Assembly (NCBI GenBank): GCA_019745505.1
Contig: JAIETE010000115.1
Span: 1-36,611 of the forward strand
Source: Candidatus Obscuribacterales bacterium
GTDB lineage: Bacteria > Cyanobacteriota > Vampirovibrionia > Obscuribacterales > Obscuribacteraceae
DNA length: 36,611 nt
Direction of reading: 5' to 3'
Shown: piece after piece, positions 8,481 to 18,787 of the stretch
How the letters are laid out: each line of letters opens with the position of its first letter
Numbering within the stretch: position 1 is the first letter of the stretch
Position numbers and translations under genes: made by a program
Notes under the pieces: model-generated
The model's input: the letters and a program-made list of their open reading frames with translations, nothing else
The model's database searches: none
Told to the model about the DNA's origin: nothing

Positions 8481-9485
8481 ATGGAAAGCGCGAAATTACT
8501 TAGAGTTTTTAACAACGATTCTCCCGAGCTTGATGGCGCGAATATTCAACACACCGATATCGAATTGCTTGATTCGTATTCCAAGACGATTGTCTCGGCG
8601 CTCGACCGCGTTTCTCCAGCTGTCGTTTATATCGAAGTCAAAAAAGAAGGACGGCACGCAATGGAAAGCGGCGGCGGCTCAGGGTTTCTCTTCACGCCTG
8701 ACGGTTACATCTTCACCAATAGTCACGTTGTTCATGGTGCTCAAGAAATACGGGTTTCGCTCTCTGATGGGCGCACGGTATCCGGTCGACTGGTTGGAGA
8801 AGACGAAGATACCGACCTGGCAGTCGTGCAGATCTGGGCGCCGAATATCGAACCAGTCAAATTGGGCGATTCTCAAGCACTGACTGCGGGTCAAATTGTT
8901 ATTGCAATCGGCAATCCATTTGGTTTCCAGAGCACGGTCACAGCAGGAATCATTAGTGCGCTGGGTAGATCCATGCGCGCGCAATCAGGGCGTTTGATAG
9001 ATAACGTGATTCAAACGGATGCCGCGCTGAATCCGGGTAATTCCGGAGGACCCTTGGTCAATTCGCGCGGCGAAGTGATTGGCGTTAACACCGCGGTCAT
9101 ACTTCCTGCTCAGGGCATCTGCCTTGCCGTTCCGATAAACACGGCAAAGTCAGTGGCATTTGCGCTGATGCGCGATGGTTTTGTCAGAAGAGGCTGGCTT
9201 GGTGTGGCGGCCCAGACGATTACAATGCGTACTCGTTTGGCGCGTTTTCACCAGATATTCAATAGCGGTGCCGTTCTCATCATCGGTATTGAGCCGCATT
9301 CTCCGGCGAAGCTCGCCGGTTTACGCGAGGGAGATGCGCTGGTGAGCATCAATGGTCAAACAGTCAATTCGGTCGATGACCTGCACCGATTGATGCTCAC
9401 TGTAAAAACTGACACTGAAAGCGTTTTTACTGTAATCCGGCATTCTGAGTTGCTTTCAATACCGCTGAAGCCGGCATTGAAATAG
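8481..9485 (+). CDS. HtrA/DegP-like serine protease with one PDZ domain, no signal peptide
   Basis: A 334-residue trypsin-fold protease. The catalytic triad is intact: H82 in TNSHVV, D112 in DTDLAVV and S188 in GNSGGPL. The fold runs from about 35 to 225 and a single PDZ domain (about 230-330; GIEPHSPAKLAGLREGDALVS) follows. Start is the ATG at 8481, backed by AGGAGGG 8 bases upstream. From this start, or from the only upstream alternative at 8439, there is no signal peptide or membrane anchor, unlike most HtrA proteins that act in the periplasm. It may work in the cytoplasm or use another export route. It converges on the 52-residue small gene with only 7 bases between the stops. Confidence 0.93.
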   Translation: MESAKLLRVFNNDSPELDGANIQHTDIELLDSYSKTIVSALDRVSPAVVYIEVKKEGRHAMESGGGSGFLFTPDGYIFTNSHVVHGAQEIRVSLSDGRTVSGRLVGEDEDTDLAVVQIWAPNIEPVKLGDSQALTAGQIVIAIGNPFGFQSTVTAGIISALGRSMRAQSGRLIDNVIQTDAALNPGNSGGPLVNSRGEVIGVNTAVILPAQGICLAVPINTAKSVAFALMRDGFVRRGWLGVAAQTITMRTRLARFHQIFNSGAVLIIGIEPHSPAKLAGLREGDALVSINGQTVNSVDDLHRLMLTVKTDTESVFTVIRHSELLSIPLKPALK

Positions 9486-9492
9486 ACAGAAG

Positions 9493-9651
9493 TCAGCGAT
9501 TGTTGAAATTGGAGAAGAACGAATAAACCGGCGTGTGGAAATCGTGCTGATACACAGGCTTATGTGTATCGACTTCCTGCTCTTTGACGCTTACTTTGGC
9601 TTCTTCGTGAATTTGGGCGGACTCTTGGGGTTTGAGAGTTTGCTCTGGCAT
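9493..9651 (-). CDS. Small 52-residue hydrophilic protein, unknown
   Basis: An ORF of 52 codons plus TGA, starting at ATG 9651 with AGGAG about 10 bases upstream (CCAGGAGCC). The product begins MPEQTLKPQESAQIHEEAKV and is acidic and glutamine-rich at first. It then has two similar short stretches (KPVYQHDFHT and PVYSFFSNFNNR) rich in aromatic residues. No membrane segment and no known domain. It lies 219 bases downstream of the Ser/Thr kinase on the same strand and could belong to that transcript or have its own promoter. It is easily missed because of its size. An inverted repeat GATACACA/TGTGTATC (9549-9570) lies inside it. Confidence 0.5.
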   Translation of the reverse strand: MPEQTLKPQESAQIHEEAKVSVKEQEVDTHKPVYQHDFHTPVYSFFSNFNNR

Positions 9652-9870
9652 AGTAATGGCTCCTGGGGAGGCAATAACGTTCTACACAAGACCTGGGGCG
9701 GTATTGCGTAAGAATTTCGCGGGGGGAGGGATTCCTGATGACAACACCATAACAAACAAATGTTGCAACATTGTTGCTCGCTGAAATGCCGCGCCTGTAA
9801 CCTTTTGCGGTTTCGCCTCCGGTTTCGACCGCCGCTTGCGAGCATTAAACGGGCATTTGTCCTGTCCCAA

Positions 9871-11892
9871 TTACAGCTCTAAGGTTTTGCCTATCTTTCT
9901 TATTCTGACTTGCGGCATTTGATTTCGGAGTTTCTTGAATTCGTCGAGGGCGTCTATAGATACTTCCAGGTGGTGCAAGTTTTTGAAAGAGCCCAGCGTA
10001 TCAGCCGATTTGGCGCTAATCGGGCATCCGATCAGATAGAGAGTTTTCAGCTTTTTCAGCGGTTTGAGGAGCTTTATATTGTCGTCGTTGATACAGGCGT
10101 TGCCGCCGACTGACAAAATTTCCAGAGACGGCATTCTGGCTATCAATTTAAGGTCGTCGACTTTCAAATTGTTGTCCTCGATTCTCAAATCGACGATATT
10201 GGAGTCGGGAAGTTTTGCAACCAAAGGCTCGATGTCGCGAATGGATTTGCAGCTCAATTGCTTGAGTTTCGACCACCTTTTCATACGGGCAATCCGTCCG
10301 CCGCTCAGGTTCGTGTGAGAAATCTGCAGTTGAGTCAGTTTGGCGATGTCATCTATATAGTGGAATGAATTGTCCTCTACAGGCATCAAGAGCTTTAAGG
10401 AATCCAGTCGGCTGAAGCGAGGCAAAGCAGAAAGGACGCTCGGGTTCGATTGCATTTCGTCTATTAGTTCCAGATGCGTTATGTCGTCCGGCGCAAAGAG
10501 ATTGAGAGTGTCCGGTGATTGCATGTATCGGGGCGCCAGTGCGAATATTACAGGCGCATCTTTAGGAAGCCTGATCGGACCGCGTGCAGGTACGTATCCG
10601 GATGTTTGATCGACAATTTTGCCGATTGAATTGGTTGGAAAGTTGAAATTGCGGGACTTGCCGTCGGCGCTAATCTGCGAGAAGGCTTTCGACGGAGTGT
10701 CCGCAGGCGGCTTCACTTCATGCGCTTTTGGTGAAGTTATGGCACTGTCGATCGGTTGATTCTCCCTTGCCTTGGCGTCCGGCGAAGGCGGTATATTGAC
10801 CATGCGACTGGTAAACAGTCCAAGTAAGAATGCCGCTATGGCCAAGAGCGAAACGATGAGATTTTGCGAGTCGAAGACCTTAGCGTCTGTTTTCTCTGCG
10901 ATTGATTTGGGTGGTGCCTGATAGGAAGTTGAGTCCGTCGGATATCCGCTTTCGCTCAAGACTTGGTCCAGCTGCACGAGATCATGTGTCAATAACTGAG
11001 CGTTCTGATACCGTTTGTCCGGTTCTTTTTCAAGCAAGCGAGATACTAGCCGTTCAATTTCGGGTGGAAAAACAATACCCAGGGAAGCTTCTTTCAAGCT
11101 GAGCGGTTTATCCGATTGGTGCTTCATCATAGTCGACAAGGCGTTTTCACCGATAATCGGAGGGGCGCCGGTCAGCGCCTCATACATAGAGCATCCGATG
11201 GAGTAGAGGTCGGTTCTTGTATCGACCGGAATTCCCAGGCATTGTTCCGGGCTCATGTAGAGGGGGCTGCCGAAAATTTCGCCGGTGCGCGTCAATGTTT
11301 GTTGGTTGAATTCGTCGAGTCCCGTCAACTTTGCAATTCCCAGGTCGACTACTTTCACTGCGCTTATCAGTGAGCCGCTGTCGCTCTGGGCGATCATGAT
11401 ATTGCTCGGCTTGAGATCTCTGTGAATCACGCCACTTTCATGAGCGTATGAAAGCGCGAATCCGACTTGAATGAAAATCTTGATGACTTTCTGCAGCGGC
11501 AAGCGCCCGTTTTTTTTAATCAGGTCGGCGAGCGTTTCACCTTTCACTATTTCCATGATGAAGAACGGCTGACCATCAGGAAAAAGCCCTGATTCATGAA
11601 CTTTGATCAAATTGGGGTGACTGAGACGGCCGGCCGCTTTCGCTTCATTATCGAAACGCCTCCACGAGATCTCGTCGGATTGTTTGGCGAGCACCTTGAG
11701 GGCGAACTCAGCTCCCGATTCGATGTGGCGAATGTGAAAAACACTCCCCATGCCGCCTTTGCCCAATAGACCGAGCACCCGGTATCGCTCGAGTATGATC
11801 GCGCCCTGGGCAAGATAAATGCTGCCGTCGGCGGCTACAAGATCGGTGCCTGAGGTGGGCGCTTGCGAATCGGATTGATTCCAGTTCGACAT
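9871..11892 (-). CDS. Transmembrane Ser/Thr protein kinase with leucine-rich-repeat C-terminus
   Basis: A 673-residue Hanks-type (PknB-like) kinase. The cytoplasmic kinase domain covers about 36-310: glycine loop GKGGMGSVF (44-52), ATP lysine K66, helix-C E83, catalytic HRDLKPSN (D159, N164) and SPE. The metal-binding loop is DLG (D183) rather than the usual DFG, which keeps the essential aspartate. Residues 345-361 form a single membrane helix after a linker. The external part (about 475-660) holds leucine-rich repeats such as LTQLQISHTNLSG and LKTLYLIGCPIS, a likely ligand- or protein-sensing module. Start ATG lies 4 bases after the fumarase stop with no ribosome site of its own, so translation is probably coupled. 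All key residues are present, so it should be active. Confidence 0.93.
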   Translation of the reverse strand: MSNWNQSDSQAPTSGTDLVAADGSIYLAQGAIILERYRVLGLLGKGGMGSVFHIRHIESGAEFALKVLAKQSDEISWRRFDNEAKAAGRLSHPNLIKVHESGLFPDGQPFFIMEIVKGETLADLIKKNGRLPLQKVIKIFIQVGFALSYAHESGVIHRDLKPSNIMIAQSDSGSLISAVKVVDLGIAKLTGLDEFNQQTLTRTGEIFGSPLYMSPEQCLGIPVDTRTDLYSIGCSMYEALTGAPPIIGENALSTMMKHQSDKPLSLKEASLGIVFPPEIERLVSRLLEKEPDKRYQNAQLLTHDLVQLDQVLSESGYPTDSTSYQAPPKSIAEKTDAKVFDSQNLIVSLLAIAAFLLGLFTSRMVNIPPSPDAKARENQPIDSAITSPKAHEVKPPADTPSKAFSQISADGKSRNFNFPTNSIGKIVDQTSGYVPARGPIRLPKDAPVIFALAPRYMQSPDTLNLFAPDDITHLELIDEMQSNPSVLSALPRFSRLDSLKLLMPVEDNSFHYIDDIAKLTQLQISHTNLSGGRIARMKRWSKLKQLSCKSIRDIEPLVAKLPDSNIVDLRIEDNNLKVDDLKLIARMPSLEILSVGGNACINDDNIKLLKPLKKLKTLYLIGCPISAKSADTLGSFKNLHHLEVSIDALDEFKKLRNQMPQVRIRKIGKTLEL

Positions 11893-11896
11893 TACA

Positions 11897-13531
11897 TTAT
11901 TTTGCTAGCGAAACGTGACGCTCCATCACTTCTGCAAAGAAGTCATCGCCTTTATCGTTGATGACGATAAAGGCAGGGAAATCTTCGATCTCGATTCTGA
12001 AGACTGCTTCCATGCCAAGTTCAGGGTAGTCGATTGTTTCAACTTTCTTGATTGAGTCCTGCGCCAGTCTGGCCGCTGCACCACCGATAGTGCCGAGGTA
12101 GAAACCACCCCATCTGCCGCAGGCTTCGCGAACATTCTTGCCACGGTTGCCTTTTGCCAGAGTGATTAAGCTTGCGCCTCTGGACATGAGCAAATCAGCA
12201 TAGGAATCCATGCGCCCGGCCGTCGTCGGACCGAAAGAACCGGATGCATAACCTTCCGGTGTCTTGGCGGGACCGGCGTAATAGATCGGATGCTTATATA
12301 TGTAATCGGGCAGTTCTTTTCCCGATTCAATTACTTCTTTCCACTTCGCGTGCGCAATGTCGCGAGCGACGAGCATGGTGCCTGTGAGCAAGAGTCGCGT
12401 ACCGGGCGGCTTTCCGGAAAGCTTTTTGCGAATTTCGTCCATTGACTCGCTGAGGTCCACTCTCAAAGACTGCTCGCCTAGATCCTTTTCTTCTGTCTCA
12501 GGAAGGAAACGAGCCGGATCTGTTTCGAGCTGTTCGAGCCACACTCCATCTTTGTCGATACGGGCCAAGATCTGCCTGTCGGCGCTGCAAGAAACGCCCA
12601 GACCGATGGGAAGGCTGGCTCCGTGGCGAGGCAAGCGGACTACTCGGACGTCGTGGCAGAAATACTTTCCACCGAATTGAGCACCAATGCCCAGGTTTCG
12701 TGTAATCTCCAGTATTTCCTTCTCCAATTCCAGGTCGCGGAAGGCTCGCCCTGATTTGTCTCCTTGCGTAGGCAGAGTGTCGAGATAATGCGTGCTGGCA
12801 AGCTTTACAGTCTTCAGCGTCATTTCGGCCGACAAGCCGCCGATTACAACGGCCAGGTGATAGGGAGGGCAGGCGGAGGTTCCCAACCCAGCTATTTTTT
12901 CGGTAAGAAGCTTCTTGAGAGATTCGGTGTTGAGCACCGATTTTGTCTCTTGATACAGATATGTTTTGTTTGCCGAGCCGCCTCCTTTTGCAATGAAAAG
13001 GAATTCGTACTTGTCGCCTGGATCTGAGTAGATTTCAATCTGGGCCGGTAAATTGCTTCCGGTATTCGATTCCTGATACATGGAGATAGGCGCCATCTGG
13101 CTGTAGCGAAGATTGCACTCGTTGTAAGTCTTCTTCACTCCCTCACTGAGAGCTTGCCCGTCGTCGGCACCGGTGAAGACCTGCTCGCCCTTGTGTGCTA
13201 CGACAATGGCCGTGCCGGTATCCTGGCACATGGGTAGCGTTCCGCCGGCGGCGATGCTGGCGTTTTTCAGCAACTCCAGGGCTACGAATTTATCGTTATC
13301 GGAGGCCTCTTTGTCTTCCAGAATGCTCTTGAGCATCTCCAGGTGGCTGGTGCGCAGGAGGTGCGAAACATCTGTAAAAGCCTGTTTTGCAAGCTTTGTC
13401 AGAACCTCGGGTTTCACCATCAGGACTTTCTTTCCTTGAAAAGTCTCTTCGGAAATTCCTTCTTTGCCCAGATTTTTGTATTGAGTAGTGTCTTTTCCGA
13501 GTTGGAAAATGCTGCTCACACTGGTGGACAT
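11897..13531 (-). CDS. fumA: Fumarate hydratase, class I (iron-sulfur)
   Basis: A 544-residue single-chain class I fumarase, the length of E. coli FumA/FumB. It interconverts fumarate and malate in the TCA cycle or its reductive branch. The three cysteines expected to hold the oxygen-sensitive [4Fe-4S] cluster are visible: C102 in PMCQDTG, and those in TSACPPYHL and VSCSADRQ. The alpha-like domain is N-terminal and the beta-like domain ([24 protein letters not shown]) is C-terminal. Start ATG with GGGAGG about 11 bases upstream. It lies 37 bases downstream of glgB and 4 bases upstream of the kinase gene, implying one transcript. The class is secure; the fumA symbol is by similarity of type only. 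Confidence 0.95.
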   Translation of the reverse strand: MSTSVSSIFQLGKDTTQYKNLGKEGISEETFQGKKVLMVKPEVLTKLAKQAFTDVSHLLRTSHLEMLKSILEDKEASDNDKFVALELLKNASIAAGGTLPMCQDTGTAIVVAHKGEQVFTGADDGQALSEGVKKTYNECNLRYSQMAPISMYQESNTGSNLPAQIEIYSDPGDKYEFLFIAKGGGSANKTYLYQETKSVLNTESLKKLLTEKIAGLGTSACPPYHLAVVIGGLSAEMTLKTVKLASTHYLDTLPTQGDKSGRAFRDLELEKEILEITRNLGIGAQFGGKYFCHDVRVVRLPRHGASLPIGLGVSCSADRQILARIDKDGVWLEQLETDPARFLPETEEKDLGEQSLRVDLSESMDEIRKKLSGKPPGTRLLLTGTMLVARDIAHAKWKEVIESGKELPDYIYKHPIYYAGPAKTPEGYASGSFGPTTAGRMDSYADLLMSRGASLITLAKGNRGKNVREACGRWGGFYLGTIGGAAARLAQDSIKKVETIDYPELGMEAVFRIEIEDFPAFIVINDKGDDFFAEVMERHVSLAK

Positions 13532-13568
13532 AGGACAACGACCTCCCTTTAATGGCGCTTGCCGGCGC

Positions 13569-15482
<1,914 letters not shown>

Positions 15483-15496
15483 TCTTCATTCTCTCT

Positions 15497-15534
15497 AAAA
15501 ATTCCAATGCGGCTTATTTTCGCATGTAAGCCGC
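15497..15534 (-). terminator. Hairpin terminator between methyltransferase gene and glgB
   Basis: Perfect 8-bp stem GCGGCTTA (15509-15516) / TAAGCCGC (15527-15534), 10-base loop. Read on the minus strand it is followed by ATTGGAATTTTTAG, with five T about 8 bases past the stem. It lies 45 bases after the methyltransferase stop and 27 bases before the glgB start, so it should separate the two units or act in the glgB leader. Confidence 0.6.
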
Positions 15535-15578
15535 GCCAATAGGGGAATTGGCGTGTTTTGCCGTAATAAGGATTCACG

Positions 15579-16412
15579 TCAAGCAGTTGCTGTAGCCAGT
15601 ACTGATGACATCGGTATCTTGATAGCGCCATCCTTTCTGTATTCGGATGCGCAGGCGGCTATGGCAGTCTTGATGGTTTCGAGCTTTTCTTTTTCCTGGG
15701 CGCGCAGAAGACCGCCTGTTCTGGGTGTGCCGGTAAAGAAAGCATGGAAAAGGTCTTCTTCTCTTTTCAAGACCCAGGTCATGGCAATTTCCTGCACTTC
15801 AACGGTTCTAAAACCTGCTTCCAGTAGGGACTTTCGCATCTCGTCATGAGCGGAGAAGCGGAAGAAGGGCGGACCGACGGGGATGGGCACGCTTGAGTCC
15901 CCGTGTTGATTGACCGAATCGACAACACGCTTGAAGGCGACCGCCTTGTCCGGGGTAGACCAGACCGTAAGGGCCAGCTTTCCTTTTGGCTTTGTGACCC
16001 GAAATGCTTCATGGAGAGCCTTCTCCGGCTGCTCGAGGTGCAAAAGACCGAAATTCATTGTCAGGAAATCGAAGCTCTGATCAGGAAATTTCAGCGCTTC
16101 GGCGTCTCCTTCTTGAAAATCGATGCCAGGGTAGAGCTGCTTGGCTCGCTCTATCATTTCAGCCGAGAAGTCAACAGCTGTCACCTGATAGCCTCGCCGT
16201 CTGGCTGCCTCTGCCACATAACCCGGACCGGTGGCGATATCCAGCAGTCTGCCCGCTTCCTTCAGACTGTCTGAACCAAGCGAATTCAGCATGGGTTCTA
16301 TAGTTTGGCGGGTCAAAGAGCCGAAGTGGTCGTGATAACCGCCGGCTACGGATTCCCAGCCTTCGTGCTCGAACTCTTTGAATGTTTGATTATGCACTTT
16401 GGCATCGCTCAT
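15579..16412 (-). CDS. Class I SAM-dependent methyltransferase (UbiE-like)
   Basis: A 277-residue Rossmann-fold methyltransferase. Motif I is LLDIATGPGYVAEAA (about 56-70), followed by the acidic V-D-F end of strand 2 (TAVDFSAEMI), motif II region GDAEALKFPDQSFDFL and motif III-like LHEAFRVTKPKGKLALTVW. This pattern fits the UbiE/COQ5 small-molecule group, but the C-terminal 120 residues, which set the substrate, are unfamiliar. Start ATG with AAGGG about 11 bases upstream. Separate from glgB by a hairpin. It could act on a quinone, lipid or secondary metabolite; nothing nearby decides this. Confidence 0.88.
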   Translation of the reverse strand: MSDAKVHNQTFKEFEHEGWESVAGGYHDHFGSLTRQTIEPMLNSLGSDSLKEAGRLLDIATGPGYVAEAARRRGYQVTAVDFSAEMIERAKQLYPGIDFQEGDAEALKFPDQSFDFLTMNFGLLHLEQPEKALHEAFRVTKPKGKLALTVWSTPDKAVAFKRVVDSVNQHGDSSVPIPVGPPFFRFSAHDEMRKSLLEAGFRTVEVQEIAMTWVLKREEDLFHAFFTGTPRTGGLLRAQEKEKLETIKTAIAACASEYRKDGAIKIPMSSVLATATA

Positions 16413-16588
16413 GTTCGGAAAACCCTTGCTGGCTTGAATTTTATGCTTTCACGGAAATTTCAGTTGCTTGGCTGATACTGGAAGAGTAGATGCCCCTCAA
16501 CATCTCGGCAGTATTCGGGAACTGAAGCTGCAGATTCGGGGTCTCACATAATATAGGCAACCCCGGCAACTCGGCAAAGCAGGTAAAA

Positions 16589-16666
16589 ATGAAGAAGCAA
16601 ATTTTGTTCGTCGGCATTTACACATTGTTTCTGGTCGGCATGATCCGCAACTTCCTGCCGCTCTAG
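16589..16666 (+). CDS. Possible 25-residue membrane miniprotein
   Basis: ATG-initiated ORF of 25 codons ending in TAG. The product starts MKKQ, has a hydrophobic stretch ILFVGIYTLFLVGMI and ends RNFLPL, the pattern of a single-span small membrane protein with its N-terminus in the cytoplasm. AGG lies 6 bases upstream (GCAGGTAAAA), a weak but usable ribosome site. It sits in the gldA upstream region. Its short length means the reading frame could be accidental; no homologue is known to me. Confidence 0.35.
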   Translation: MKKQILFVGIYTLFLVGMIRNFLPL

Positions 16667-16678
16667 TTGCGCGCTCTG

Positions 16679-16692
16679 AAGTAGTACTACTT
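16679..16692. promoter_or_regulatory. 14-bp palindrome at the gldA promoter, operator candidate
   Basis: AAGTAGTACTACTT is a perfect 14-bp palindrome. It ends 12 bases before a -10-like TAAGAT (16705-16710), so it would cover the -35 position of a gldA promoter. That is a typical place for a dimeric regulator. No regulator gene is adjacent. Confidence 0.4.
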
Positions 16693-16737
16693 ACTAGCCG
16701 ATGATAAGATACTGACCTTTCCGTGGAGGATGGTCAG

Positions 16738-17859
16738 ATGCATCAGGTGTTCTGTTCGCCCGCCCGATATATTCAGGGTCCAGACGCTACTCTGATTCTC
16801 GGACCTGAGATGGTCAAACTCGGCGTCGGCGGCAAGACTCTGGTGATTGCCAGTGCATCGGCGAAGAAATTGCTGGCTGCTCATTGGAAAGAAACTTTTG
16901 CAAAGGCTGATATCGAATATTCAGTCGAAGCATTTGCAGGCGAATGCTCTCGAAGGGAAATCGATCGCATCGTCAAAAGAGCACTTGAATTGAAGGCACA
17001 GGTTATAGTCGGTGCCGGTGGCGGGAAGGTTCTCGATGCGGCCAGGGCGGTTGCATGCCATCTCAATCTTCCCGTTGTAAATTGCCCCACTGCCGCTTCC
17101 AGCGATGCACCATGCAGCGCACTGTCGGTTGTCTATACCGATGAAGGCGAATTCGAAACATATCTTTTTTACAAGCGCAATCCTGATCTTGTCCTGGTCG
17201 ATACTGCAGTAGTGGCAAAGGCTCCGCCTCGTTTGTTGAGTGCCGGAATGGGCGATGCTCTGGCCACCTGGTTCGAGGCCAAAACAGTTATTGATGCTCG
17301 AAAATTGAATCAGCTTGGTGGAGCCACCACAATCAGTGCGCAAGCACTGGCAAAACTTTGCTATGAAACGCTCATCGCCGACGGGCGTGCGGCCCTTACT
17401 GCGGTCGAGAATGGATCCGTGACACCGGCGCTCGAGCGAATCGTCGAGGCAAACACACTCTTGTCTGGGCTTGGCTTCGAATCCGGCGGATTGGCGATCG
17501 CGCACTCCGTGCACAACGGTTTGACGACGGTTGCGGAAACCCATTCTTACATGCATGGCGAGAAGGTTGCCTTTGGTCTTTTAGTGCAATTGGTGGCAGA
17601 GGGAAAACCTCAAGCGCTTATAGATGAAGTTCTCAATTTCTCGCACAGTGTAAACTTGCCCATAACCCTGCAAGAAGTTGGATTGAAACAGCCTTCGCAC
17701 GCAGTGGCGATGCAAATCGCCGAGCGCGCGGTTGCAGAAGGCGAAACCTCCCACAATGAGCCGTTCAAAGTCACCGCATCATTGATTGCCGATGCCATAA
17801 TTGCGGCGGATGCAATCGGCAAACGTCATCTCGAACGGATATTGGTCGCTGCTCGCTAG
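16738..17859 (+). CDS. gldA: Glycerol dehydrogenase (NAD+, zinc/iron)
   Basis: A 373-residue member of the iron-containing/GldA alcohol dehydrogenase family; oxidises glycerol to dihydroxyacetone with NAD+. It follows GldA closely along its length: SPARYIQGPDA at the start, GGGKVLDAARA for NAD binding, SSDAPCSALSVVYTDEGEF and GMGDALATWFEA. Metal ligands are D173, H256 (AIAHSVHNG) and H273 (MHGEKVAFG), nearly the same numbering as in the Bacillus enzyme. I chose ATG 16738 because GGAGG sits 8 bases upstream; the in-frame GTG at 16723 overlaps that site. The stop overlaps that of the convergent PPK2 gene in a CTAG. A role in fermentation or glycerol use is inferred. Confidence 0.95.
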   Translation: MHQVFCSPARYIQGPDATLILGPEMVKLGVGGKTLVIASASAKKLLAAHWKETFAKADIEYSVEAFAGECSRREIDRIVKRALELKAQVIVGAGGGKVLDAARAVACHLNLPVVNCPTAASSDAPCSALSVVYTDEGEFETYLFYKRNPDLVLVDTAVVAKAPPRLLSAGMGDALATWFEAKTVIDARKLNQLGGATTISAQALAKLCYETLIADGRAALTAVENGSVTPALERIVEANTLLSGLGFESGGLAIAHSVHNGLTTVAETHSYMHGEKVAFGLLVQLVAEGKPQALIDEVLNFSHSVNLPITLQEVGLKQPSHAVAMQIAERAVAEGETSHNEPFKVTASLIADAIIAADAIGKRHLERILVAAR

Positions 17860-18749
17860 GAGCCTTCCGCTTCCAGGATCTTTCTGGCTTCATGCAATTT
17901 CAGCTTGCGGGTCTTATCGACCGTCGGATAGGCCAGATTGAGTCCGCGCAGAGTATTGCCGACCAGATGCGCCACGACGAGGCGGGTGAAGGGTTTATAG
18001 TCTGCGGGCACGACGTACCATGGCGCCCATTGCGTACTGGTGGCGCTCAATGCTTCATCGTAAGCCTGAATATAGTTTTTCCAGTGTTCGCGTTCGGTGA
18101 CATCGCTCATTGCAAATTTCCAGTTTTTCTCCGGTTTGTCTATCCGTTCCAAAAACCGTTTCAACTGCTCTTCTTTCGACACATGCAGGAAAATCTTCAC
18201 CACGATGATGCCGTTTTCGACAAGATATTTTTCAAAGTTATTGATTTGCTCGAAGCGTTGTTTCCAGAGATTTTTGATATTGATTGTCGGCGGCAGCTTT
18301 TGACGCACAATCAATTCGGGATGCACTCTGGTGATTAAAACCTCTTCGTAGTAGGAGCGGTTGAAAATGCCGATTCGACCTTTCTCAGGCAGTGCCTTGG
18401 CACAGCGCCAGAGATAATCGTGATCGAGCTCTTCGTCTGAAGGTGGTTTGAAACTGGTGACCTGGCAACCTTGCGGATTGAGCCCGGACATGACGTGTTT
18501 GATCGTGCCGTCTTTTCCTGCTGCATCCATTGCTTGAATGATGATGAGCAGTCCGTAAATGTCTTGCGCGTAGAGCTTATCCTGCAATTCCGCAAGCTCG
18601 ACGATGCCGTCAGAGAGCATCTCGCGCGCATTCACTTTGTTGAGACTGGCCGGTCTGAATCCAGGATCGTAGTCCTTATTGAGCGAGATCTTTTTACCGG
18701 GCGGCACCAAAATCTTTTTGAGGAGTTTCTGCTCGTCGGACTTTTTCAT
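17856..18749 (-). CDS. ppk2: Polyphosphate kinase 2, class III-type
   Basis: A 297-residue PPK2-family enzyme that transfers phosphate between polyphosphate and nucleotides. Walker A lies at about 73-82 (AMDAAGKDGT) and the Walker B/lid region is GIFNRSYYEEVLITRVHPE. The class III-like marks are AMDAAGKDG (not FEGRDAAGKGG) and Asn130 in place of the class I Asp before RS. Class III enzymes can phosphorylate both AMP and ADP, so polyP could be used to make ATP; that specificity is inferred from sequence type. Start ATG with GAGGAA about 10 bases upstream. It lies 38 bases downstream of fabH and is probably co-transcribed with it. Confidence 0.93.
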   Translation of the reverse strand: MKKSDEQKLLKKILVPPGKKISLNKDYDPGFRPASLNKVNAREMLSDGIVELAELQDKLYAQDIYGLLIIIQAMDAAGKDGTIKHVMSGLNPQGCQVTSFKPPSDEELDHDYLWRCAKALPEKGRIGIFNRSYYEEVLITRVHPELIVRQKLPPTINIKNLWKQRFEQINNFEKYLVENGIIVVKIFLHVSKEEQLKRFLERIDKPEKNWKFAMSDVTEREHWKNYIQAYDEALSATSTQWAPWYVVPADYKPFTRLVVAHLVGNTLRGLNLAYPTVDKTRKLKLHEARKILEAEGS

Positions 18750-18787
18750 AGCTTCAATTCCTCATTGCTCTAATTTTTTTGCAGGCG

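Larger units (their letters stand above)
16413..16737. other. 325-base divergent intergenic region
   Basis: Upstream region shared by the methyltransferase (minus) and gldA (plus). It holds a possible 25-codon membrane ORF (16589-16666), a perfect 14-bp palindrome (16679-16692) and a -10-like TAAGAT at 16705-16710, 28 bases before the gldA ATG. A second AT-rich -10-like stretch (TAATAT) lies about 30 bases before the small ORF. No other structure stands out. Confidence 0.5.

Noticed and set aside
9591-9870. Two overlapping minus-strand ORFs between the kinase and the HtrA gene
   Set aside because: Low-complexity Arg/Pro/Gln-rich readings in a non-coding gap without ribosome sites; the 52-codon frame at 9493-9651 is the better candidate.
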